The position numbers and the translations under genes are program-made. Shown one piece after another: positions 1-9,949 of a stretch of 64,000 nt of DNA. A model generated the notes under the pieces. That model made no database searches and was not told the DNA's origin. It worked only from the letters and a program-made list of their open reading frames with translations. The DNA is taken from positions 7,918,001 through 7,982,000 of the forward strand of contig NC_068562.1 in the NCBI RefSeq assembly GCF_022201045.2, read 5' to 3'. This stretch comes from Citrus sinensis (taxonomy: Eukaryota; Streptophyta; Magnoliopsida; Sapindales; Rutaceae). Numbering within the stretch: the stretch's first letter is position 1; each line of letters begins with the position of its first letter.

Positions 1-1134
1 TAGCCTATCGTTTCCTTTAGGTCTAAATTGTTTTCAGTCTATTCCTTTAAATATGGTTAACATCTTAAACAATGATGTCTCTGGGGTTGCACACTCTCGT
101 TTAGTGTTGCCTTAGCTCTTTTTAGAGCCTTTAGTAATCAAAAAAAAAAAAATAATATAAGATTATAATGAGGTGTAATGTTGGGTGCCAAACACGCCCT
201 ACGACCACTCCGTTTGATATGTATCAATTATTATGATGCCGCAGTTTAAAAAGACACGCATGTTGATCGATCCTTGTGAGATGAGAAATAAAAGTTGAGA
301 TTTTGATATCTCTAAAATTTAACACACTTTTCAAACCAACTGATATTTGTCTATTATCTTTCTAGTTTCATCATCCAACTGAACTGAACCATATATTTGA
401 TTTTAGAACGAGGTAATCCATACCAAAGGTAATAATAGTCAGAGGTGGCATAGCCGTGATGGTGAAATTTTTGTCATAAAAAATTTAGGATAAAATTTGG
501 TAGACCAAAAACTAATTTTTGGGTTAAATTATTAGCATTCTTTCTTTAATCTCATTAAATTCTTATTTTGTTACAATTACATATAAGGATAAATATAAAT
601 AAAATTAATACTACTTATATTTTTAGTCTCTCACTTAAATTTATTTTATTTGTGCAATATATTATGATTTTTTCTCTCTTCTCGATCTATATAATTGATT
701 CTTGCACAAACTAAAAATATTGATCTTTTTTTATATTAATTATTTTAATTTTTGGGAAGCTTTTTTCTTTTGTTTTATTGAGAAAGAAAGTATGAATAGA
801 GGCCAATAATAGAGATATCAAGATTTGAATAGAATAATACTGTAAAAAAATTCAACTGTCAGAAAGTTACAGAAAAGTAAAAGTTTTACAAATGAAAAGA
901 GTCTTTTCTTGGAAAAAAAAAAAAGGAAAAAGTATTTTTGACATTATGTGGAGGATTTTGTAGAGGTGGCCACAGTTCAACTCTTAATTCTCTCTCGGAA
1001 TGAATTTCTCTTCACCAAAATTTAAGTGAGAAATTGGCAACTATTAATTAAGAATATAAAAATTATAAATGAGTTAATCTCAATATTATCACTATTTAAA
1101 CACGTGGCATAATATTTTATTTGGGATGTTTAAG

Positions 1135-1207
<73 letters not shown>

Positions 1208-1460
1208 TGGTTGCTTTATTAGCATGGATTTGTTGATTTACGTGTGAACTAATTAACTCAAAGTCGAAAGAACCAGACGTCTCAGCCTCTAAGACTTCAA
1301 TGCACATGCCAACGTCGTTTCTCTGATATTTTCTGATTGCCCGCTAGAGTCATCAATTCATTATCTACTAAGCTATCAAGAACCTCCGGAGCTTCTGCTG
1401 CTTTTATTTCAATTCTAGTTATCAAGTAGTTCAAGACAAGTTTTGTTTTAATTTCGTTCA
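1..1460. other. AT-rich upstream region of the KAS II-like gene
   Basis: No coding region is recognisable. The stretch is AT-rich with several poly-A and poly-T runs and one long ATT microsatellite near 1137-1206. It should hold the promoter and 5' leader of the KAS II-like gene that starts at 1461, but I cannot pick a convincing TATA box or start site. Confidence 0.5.
1137..1206. repeat. (ATT)n microsatellite
   Basis: About 23 uninterrupted ATT/TTA units lie roughly 250 bp upstream of the KAS II-like start codon. The run is perfect, so it is likely to vary in length between individuals. Confidence 0.95.
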
Positions 1461-4400
1461 ATGGCAGCTTCTTGTCTTCCTTGTACATGGCTTCCTGCTT
1501 TCGAGCTCGACCATGCTTTAGAGCCCCTTCTGTTGCTGTCTTCGAACAGACGCCTGAAGCTCATATCGCCATTAAGTTGCAACAACAGTAACAGTACTAG
1601 TTTTGGTATTTGCAATGGCTTTTCGAGTAAGCAATATTATTATAATCAATGGCCGCCCTCTTTGGCCTTCTTTAATTGTATTAATGCTTTCTTACTCTTT
1701 CATGTCGAAAGCAGCTATCCGAAAACGAAGACAAAGCCACGCAAATCAAGCAGCAGCTTATTCAGCTAGTGACGGTATTATGCTTGAATTAGTTTTATTG
1801 CTTTTAATTTTAACAATGATACTACTATTATATATAGTTAATTAGGATACATATCATATATGTATTTCCAGTGAAATGTTGAGCATGGCTTATTACCATG
1901 TGCATGAAGTGTTATTTGACTTTTTTTTTAATTATTTATATAATATGCTACTGTTATTGTTTTTAGCAGGATGAATATCAAATGTTGAGACTTAAATATT
2001 GAGATGTCTGATGCTTTTATTCTTTAATTGAATTACATTTTAACTATGTCGGCTAATTTCCTCTGGTGGGTACTGTTAATTGTCATGCTGTAAGGTAAAA
2101 CTACAGCGGTGTCAGCAAAATCTGAAAAGGCAGCACCTGAAGTGAAAAGAAGAGTTGTGGTGACAGGTTTAGGTGCAGTAACACCACTTAGTGATGATGC
2201 ACATTTATATTATACCAAACTTCTTGAAGGTGTTAGTGGCATAAGCCAGATAGAGGGCTTTGATTGCTCAAAGCTTCCCACGGTAAAATCATCAAATTAA
2301 TTGTTGACTCAATTTCACTATCATAACTGGGTTGTTTAATTAAATATTTGCGAAAGCTAACTCTCAATTCTGACAGAGAATTGCCGGAGAAATCAAGACT
2401 CTGTCAACAGATGGTTTGGTCTCACCAAAACATGCTAAGAGAGCGGACAACTACTTGATTTATGCTCTCGTTGCTGGCAAGAAAGCTTTGGCCGATGCTG
2501 GAATTACTGAACAAGTTAGTGGAGAGTTAAATAAAAATAGATGTGGGGTTTTAATTGGCACTGCAATGGGAAGCATGCGAGTAAGTGAAGCTGCTTAATT
2601 TGTGCACCTAGACATATCACATTGAATATAGCCCCTTTTAAGCCTCAGAAATTAATGGGTTCATTTCAGTTCTTATAAAACAAGAGTGTGCCACAGGCTC
2701 TTAAGGATGGAATCGACGCAATAAAGATTTCGCACAAGAAGATGAGTCCTTTCTCTGTGCCTTATTCAATGACCAGTATGGCCTCTGCTGTCTTAGCAAT
2801 GGATTTGGTAAGCTTTAAGGATCCATTTGAAACTGAGGTGTTATGACTTCTAGGAAAACTGTTTAACATGTTAAAAAGCTTTGAAACTGCAGGAGTGGAT
2901 GGGTCCAAACTATGCAATTTCATCAGCCTGTGCGACAAGCAACTGCTGTATACTTACAGCCGCTAATCATATCATCAAAGGAGATGCGGTAAGCAGCTCT
3001 TCATCTCTTGCGGAAATTATTCAAAATTCCCTTAAAGACACTACGTTTGTAAAATGGCAGGACTTGATGCTATGTGGTGGTTCTGATGGGGTAATTATTC
3101 CTGAAGGTATCATATAACTTTCACATTTTGAATAGCTCATACATTTTTAATTTTCAAGTCCATAAACTTCTCATGTTGTTTCCTCTGCTTATTGGAGCTT
3201 CAGGCATAGCAGGTTTCATTGCATGCAATAATCTTTCTCGGAGAAATAGTGATCCAACCAAAGCTTCTAGGCCCTGGGATTCCGTAATGCTTCTAAATTC
3301 TTTCCTCATTATTACATCCAACTTGGCATTACTAATATTTCAATCAGATACTTTGATACTATATATTTTGCGATTTTAGCAGGATCGCGATGGATTCGTC
3401 ATGGGAGAAGGAGCTGGAGTTATGCTTTTGGAAGAGCTTGAACATGCTAAGGTTACTTGTTGGAATCATTTTTCAGCTTATGTGAGTGTCTTACAAGGTC
3501 TCATTTTCTTCTGATGTAGTTATTTATTTACACCCAATTATTTTGCAGAGAAGAGGTGCAGATATTTATGCGGAGTTTATGGGAGGAAGCTTCACTTGTG
3601 ATGCTTATCACAAATCTGAGTCCCGTCTTGACGGTTAGTAACCAAGCATTCTGAAACTGCACTGCCAGCCAGAACTCTACATTTTCAAGTATACAGAGAT
3701 GTGTTGCTTTTCTGATTTCTGGAAAATCATTCTGGAACCTCATACTTTACAAAACATTTATAAAAATCATCAGGGTTCGGTGCGGTTGCTTGCGTAGAAT
3801 CATCAGGGCTGGGTGCGGTGGCTTGCATGGAGAAGGCTTTAACTAATTCTGGGGTTTCCAGAGAAGATGTGAATTACATAAATGCACATGCTACATCAAC
3901 ACGAGTTGGTGACCCCAGAGAATTTAAAGCCGTAATGCACTGCTTCGGACAGAATCCTGAGGTAAATTGAAAGCACATGTCCACTAGGCACCCGGGTAAC
4001 TTCTTGACTATGCTTTTTTGACTCCTCAATTTTGCAGCTAAGAATGAACTCTACAAAATCCATGACCGGCCACCTGCTAGGAGCTGCAGGTGCCGTGGAA
4101 GCTATTGCAACAGTTAAGGTAAATATCTTATGCTTTCTTCCACGGAGAAAATCACTCAAATGAAATTGAATCAATGCAGAAGCTAATACGACTATATGCG
4201 CATACTCTATTTACAGATGCTTGCAACAAGTGAAACCTGGAATGGCATAAGAGACATGTTTCATTTGAGTAATTTTAATTTTTTTCTTCTCCTCTCATAT
4301 AGGCAATACAGACTGGATGGATACATCCAAACATCAATCTTGAAAACCCTGACAAAGATGTGGTATGTTTCCATATCATTTGAATTGGAATTACTGCAGA

Positions 4401-4580
4401 TCTTTGCTTTTACCGTTGGTGTCTTCACTTTTGTACAAGAAAGCTAAAAGTTTAATGGTCCAGGACACTAAAGTGCTTGTTGGCCCTAAGAAGGAACGTT
4501 TAGACATAAAGGTGGCAATGTCCAACTCTTTGAGCTTTGGTGGACATAATTCATCGATCTTATTCGCTGTTCACAAATGA
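1461..4580 (+). CDS. 3-oxoacyl-[acyl-carrier-protein] synthase, KAS II-like, plastid
   Basis: Condensing enzyme of type II fatty acid synthesis, expected in plastids, where KAS II extends C16-ACP to C18-ACP. Proposed exons: 1461-1626, 2107-2282, 2377-2580, 2697-2807, 2893-2988, 3061-3106, 3204-3283, 3383-3451, 3549-3633, 3807-3961, 4038-4118, 4303-4362, 4464-4580. All introns are GT-AG, the phases agree, and the product is 481 residues. The Ser/Leu-rich first exon ([10 protein letters not shown] start) looks like a transit peptide. Conserved landmarks are [14 protein letters not shown], the nucleophile Cys in SSACATSN, His in NAHATST, Lys in NSTKSM and His in GHLLGAAGA, so the thiolase-fold triad is intact. 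The C-terminal half ([26 protein letters not shown]) resembles plant KAS II more than KAS I. Several usually constant positions differ (PEGIAGF for [15 protein letters not shown] for SNSFGFGG), which suggests a diverged paralogue. The end of exon 1 is the least certain boundary. Confidence 0.88.
3761..3830 (+). promoter_or_regulatory. Tandemly duplicated 3' splice site, KAS II-like intron 9
   Basis: The segment containing atcatcag and the first codons of exon 10 is present twice, 33 bp apart. The two possible acceptors end at 3773 and 3806. Since 33 bp is 11 codons and the upstream copy has no in-frame stop, both acceptors keep the reading frame. The downstream acceptor gives [13 protein letters not shown], which fits the family pattern DGAGVILCIEKAL; the upstream one inserts 11 residues. 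Confidence 0.85.
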
Positions 4581-5460
4581 ATTTTATGCGTGAGGCTCAA
4601 CGTTCAAGTAATTTAGCACACGTCTGCTTTACAAACATGTACTTGCAGCATTTATCAACAGATTTTTATCACAATTTGTGTCAACAATACGTGCCGAAAT
4701 CCGTCTTCTCATTCTCCTCTTCTTCCCGTTTCTACCAGATTTGTGAATATTTACAGAAAGACCTTTACTTGGCTCCACACTATCTTACATGAGCCAAAGT
4801 TTGTCATGAGCTGCTTATGTGCCGTTTATTCAACTCACATACACAAAAAGGCCTAATAAACACCACTGAGATGATGAAATATTACAGTAATAAATAGGCA
4901 TCGGTAAGGCAAGAAATCAGTTTCTCCAGTTTCATGTTTACCAGCACCACTAAAATCCTTTGACAAACGCCTTACCATGAAGCAGATTTACAGAATGAAT
5001 TCAAGTTGATCAATTGCACCATAGAAACAATCAAACTTCCTTAAAAGCATGGTATACTATGCGTCACTAGGAAAGTACATCTCCAAAACCAAAAGTTGCT
5101 TCTGACAATATCAAGCAGCTCGAAGAATTGAATGTAATGCAAAAGAACATAGGAATGGTATCAATAAAGCCTCGTTAAAGGCCTGAGGCTAGAGTTTTCA
5201 AAAATTTGTACATAATATACTTTGGCGCATCGAACATTCTAAAAGGGGTCTCTCTTACACAATTCCACAGGGTAGATTTATCCGTACTCCTATGACGTAC
5301 CAACTGGACTATTAAATTGTATCAAGAACAGAAACAAGTGTCGATGAAATCTGATGCCTCTGAAGTGTTGACACCAAGCCATGAACACCAGCAACCCACA
5401 TTGACGCAGAGGAACCCAGGCAAAATGTGCAACTATTAGATCCGCATTAGGGCAACTGAA
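4581..5460. other. Convergent 3' ends of the KAS II-like gene and SEC22
   Basis: Tail-to-tail interval of about 880 bp with no coding potential. It should carry both 3'UTRs and the poly(A) signals. I see no further gene, element or strong repeat. Confidence 0.5.
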
Positions 5461-7603
5461 TCACCATAGCTTTGTTTTGAGCCAAAAGACAACGAAGACC
5501 ACCCCCAACACAATGGCCACAGGAGCCCATTTCCGAATTAAAGCCTACAGACAAAATACAAAAGCAGGTAGTGAATTCTGATTTCCAACTTATCCTAGTC
5601 AAAAGAAAATAACATAATTATTTCTAAAACATTCATATCTTCCACTCAATTTTATTGACAATAGTCTGTGCAACTTAATAACCATAATTTAAAGTCGGTC
5701 ATAACAGCTTCGATATACTAGTTACAAATGACCTGCCAAATCATCATCTTGTGTATGTTTACTAGACTAATAAAACTAACCTGTCGATTCAAATCTTTTG
5801 CCTTATCAGCATAAATGCGCGACTCTGATGTCAACCGACTGGACATTTCACTGACCTCTGGAAAATTGATATTAGAAACAGTTAATACCAAAACACAAAA
5901 AATACATATTGTACAAGTGTATGGGGGGGGGGGTAGAAATGGGATCTATCAACTGAGTGAGAGAGAGAAAGAAGATTTTATTAAAAGTTAACGGGTGGAC
6001 TGTGAAGCAGAGAACAATGTAATTTCAGTTTTGTCAATTTTCTGGGAATAAGAAAAATCCAGGAAAACAACATAATATAACCTACAGAAAGAATAACAAG
6101 ATATCAAAGTAAAAACATATTTGTAAATATCTTGATACTTAAGTTCATTAATGAAGAAAAAAATTACAAGGTAAACATAGACCTCAATTTCCATAACAGT
6201 TTGAAATCATAGTGTCTAGTCCTGAAGTGACCACTGGAAAGAACCTACGAATGCAATAGGTTGGGTGCATTTCGTAGTCCCTGGAGACATTAAAATCATG
6301 TTGCAAACATCTTCTTTTTGATTCTTTGATTTCCAATACACTATAATGTCTCTTGACCAACTAGTAAAGATAATCAACAGTGGAAGATAGATGCCGTACC
6401 AGAATATGCAATGTGAATGGATGCAGAATTGTAAATTAATCCAGAAAAGATGTTATAACACATTCATAACCATCAATAGTAAATTTACAAATGCAATATC
6501 AAAATAAAAACCATTTATCATCTTCAAATAGGCAATTAAATCCAGCTTTCTTTAGCACTAGTTAGCCCATAAAATAAACTTAGCATCCATTTATTGGTAA
6601 TTCATTCAAGGAAAAGCATAACAAATGACATAACCAGAATCAAGTGAAATAATAAATTAAAGTAACTTACGGTCCAACTTTTCACCAACACCAAGAACTT
6701 CCTGCACATTCCGGGTCATTATCTGGTGGACCTCATAAAGTTCATCATTCAACTTGGCAATATTCCGCTGGGTACGCGTGTCCTGGTACAATTTCTTTGT
6801 TTTCTGTATGAATGTATCTTCAAACAGAAAGAGAAAGAGAGAGAAATTTAATAAAATACAGCCCAATATCAACAGATACATCATGTCACGGAAGGACAAA
6901 GAAAAGTGAGATCTACCAAATTTTATGAAAGCGTAAGGCCTGGCAGCAGTTTCAATCTGAGCCCCATTAACACGCTCAAATTCGTTCTTGAGGTCTTCCA
7001 AGTATTGAAAGGCCAGCTTTTTGGGATAAGCACGGTCGCACATTGTCAAGTAACAAACACGTCCTTCAATGATATAACTAGAACTTGGGTCAAGGAAACA
7101 TGGGAATACTTAAAGACACATACTGATGCAAAATATCCTACATGAGATAAGTTCCAGATGTATCGACGGATACCATCTCTAATAAAATACCATTATGAGA
7201 TGGCATGACACTCCTTCTGAAGCATCCTACTTAGCAGTGTACGAGGAAGAAAATGGGAAAAGAGACAGCAGATTAGTATATATATATATATATATATATA
7301 ATAAACATTGTCACTACACAATTAACATCAAAATTTTACATCAGCTCTACACGCATGACAAGACACAATTCAAATCAATATCAAAGAAATATAAACAAAC
7401 AAAACACAAGGATACTGGAAAACATAAGGTCCTGTCTCAATTGACATCCTTGAAGCCTCATTCTGGCCTCTCGAGAGATTCTTAAACAAGGCCTTGACTT
7501 GTTGCTTGTACATCTCAGCATCTCTCAAATCACGACCATCATCCAGTCCCTCCGCCAATGGAAGACCATCAGTAACACGGGCAATCATCGTCATCTTCAC
7601 CAT
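5461..7603 (-). CDS. SEC22: Vesicle transport protein SEC22 (R-SNARE, longin type)
   Basis: R-SNARE for transport between endoplasmic reticulum and Golgi, anchored by its C-terminus. Coding exons in reading order: 7603-7416, 7077-6917, 6817-6671, 5857-5781, 5544-5461. The sum is 657 nt, giving 218 residues, the length I expect for the plant protein. The longin domain starts with MVKMTMIARVTDGLPLAEG and runs to about residue 115 (RVCYLTMCDRAYPKKLAFQYL). The SNARE motif follows, with NIAKLNDELYEVHQIMTRNV carrying the zero-layer Arg. A single transmembrane helix, near VAIVLGVVFVVFWL, ends the protein at KTKLW. All introns are GT-AG. An additional intron (8245-7630) probably interrupts the 5'UTR, with GT at the 8245 side and tgtag at 7630. 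Confidence 0.96.
5922..5934. repeat. Poly-G run in SEC22 intron 3
   Basis: A run of about eleven G on the plus strand (C on the coding strand) lies inside the intron between the third and fourth coding exons of SEC22. It is a homopolymer with no further visible function. Confidence 0.8.
7275..7302. repeat. (TA)n microsatellite in SEC22 intron 1
   Basis: A perfect TA dinucleotide run of about 13 units lies between the first and second coding exons of SEC22. Confidence 0.9.
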
Positions 7604-7629
7604 TTTTGGCTCACTTTAAAATTCCTCTG

Positions 7630-8245
7630 CTACACCAAATCACTACAATGGCAATAGGTCAAGCCATCAGAAACCCAGATCCACAAAAAGATAATAAAGC
7701 TGAAATTCAACCTAAACCCTAAAAAGAATCTCAAAAGAAAGTAACATATCAAGCAAAATAATAACTTTTTGACTTCTTTAACACAATTCTCACAAAAATA
7801 TCTCAATTAGAACAAAAACATAGGCATCATTTGGTCTTTTAATCTTCGCAATTGCAACTAAACTTGTCACACAAAATGCATAATTACAAATCAACTGTTT
7901 GATACCCCAAAAAAGGGCCCAACTTTCTCTCTTCATCAACAAATTTCAGAAACCTTCACAATAACTAGCGTAATTGATAACTGGAAAAAAAAAATTAAGA
8001 TTTTCCACATAACACTAGTTGATTAAACAAAGAAACGCACACATCGAAACAATATTTCATGATCTAGCATAAACCCATCAAGGGCAACCCATTGAGCCAA
8101 TAAAATCAAGCAATCACACGTTTTATAAAATACCCATCACATAAATCACGCACAATCGCTCCATTATAGCGGTAATTATTTCAAATCAGCAGAAAATTTA
8201 ACAGAAATGAAATCTTTTTAAATGAAAACAAATAAATAAAGGTAC
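7630..8245 (-). other. Probable 5'UTR intron of SEC22
   Basis: On the minus strand a donor (AAGGG followed by GTACC) lies at 8245-8244 and a pyrimidine-poor tgtag acceptor lies at 7630, 27 bp before the start codon. The intervening DNA is AT-rich and non-coding. First introns in plant leaders of housekeeping genes often boost expression, which is inference here. Confidence 0.55.
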
Positions 8246-8469
8246 CCCTTTTTGCATTTGGGATTTTCTACGCGAATTCAACGATCTGAAGAAGAGAGAA
8301 GACAAGGGTCGACAGAGAGAGAAAAGAGCTGTGTATCAAATGAAGGGATTGTATGTACGAAGGCGGACTTTCTAATATGTACGGTTGCAGGGATCAAAGC
8401 TGATATGGATTGTACGTTTGAGAAATTGAAGGTGAAGCTCGAAAAGTACAACCCTGCGAGGCATTAGTT

Positions 8470-9949
8470 TTATTCTCCCGCACAATTTCGTGTCCTTTTT
8501 TAATGAAAACTGTTTTTAATATTTTTTTCGAATTTTAATTATAATTTTAATTGTACTGAGGTAAGTAGCGTTCAATAAACCCAATTAATTAACGTATTGT
8601 TGGCGTTTTTAGTTATAGTTTAACATCTTTCTTATGAACATTATCAGGTCACCGTTGTCATGGTATAGCCCAAATCTTTTAATAACTAGATCGACACGAT
8701 ACGATTATCATTATTTAATTAAAATGAGTAACATAATTAATGAGATACGACGCATTTTAACATATTATGACACAGTAATTTCATAAATAGGTAAATGTGT
8801 TAAAACGATGTGATTTAATAATATCTATATTATTAGGGTCATAAACAGATAAATTTGTTGAGGTAGTGCCTTAGATAGATTGTTAGTTCCACACACATTC
8901 ACCTCACCTATTTTAATTAATGCATTAACACGAATGAAGGTGATGACTAATTTATACGGATCACCATTTCACCACCCGCATTAATCTTAGGCTATGTTTA
9001 ACATATAAGATTAAGATAAATCGAATATTAAAATTAGACTAGGTTAGATTGTATGTAGTGTTGTCTTATAGTTAATATGATATTGAATTAAGACTATATT
9101 AAATTAAATATAAGTCAAGTTAAATAGTATTTAACGAGACGAGAACAATTAAATTTATTTAAATTATAAATTTTTATATGCGACGTATATTATTGTCTAT
9201 TAAAAAATTTAATCAAAACAATTAAATATAAAATTATTTATTTATCAGATATTTTACATAATAATCACAAGATAAATATTTGTCTCGTGGTTTCTGAAAT
9301 AAAAAAACGAAAAATATTTAACAATTCACACAGCTAATCACTACTAACTCATTAAAGTGATGCTACGTGTTTTTATAAACTAATCGACACACAAAAGAGT
9401 GTGGAGGTGGCACTAATTAGTTGTTGTGTTTGTATGCGTATGCGTTTGAATCATGTTTTTCACTTAAATTATTCGCTTCGTGCATTTGATAAATTAGTAA
9501 ATTACTCCTTTAAAAGAACAGACAACCTTTTTTTTTTTTTTTTTTTTTTTTTTGTTAATTGAAAATTATTGTCCTTCCTTGCTCTAGGAAGGAAATTACA
9601 GTTAAAAGAATCTGTTGGGAATACAAAAAGGAGACCATTGAAAAAAAGAAAAAGAAAAAAAGGTAAGAGGATTACTTCAAGCACAATTTTCAAGGATAGA
9701 ATAAAATGGAAAGACATTTAATAAATTTACCAGTTACCATCCATCCCCAAAGCCAAAAAGCCTGAAAACACAAAAAAAGCACTTTGCTTCTTCAGCACTC
9801 ACCGCGCTCTCCATAAAATAAAAATTCCCCTAAACCCACTCGTAAAAAATTATTTTAGTTTTATTTTTAAAAAAATTAACAAATAATAACAATAATAATA
9901 ATCGAAGCCCTTATCTTTCCCGCCATATTCATCCGTTGCTTTAGCGTCT
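8470..9949. other. Divergent intergenic region, SEC22 and AlkB-like gene
   Basis: About 1.5 kb of AT-rich DNA between two divergently transcribed genes, so it should hold both promoters. A stretch starting ggctatgtttaacatat near 8990 has the look of a decayed MITE end but I could not find its partner. Poly-T (about 23 T near 9530-9553) and A-rich runs are present. No gene is visible. Confidence 0.45.

Noticed and set aside
1461-4580. KAS II-like gene as a pseudogene because of the stop at 1767
   Set aside because: Ending exon 1 at the GTAAGC donor after 1626 restores the phase, and all other exons join cleanly with an intact catalytic triad.
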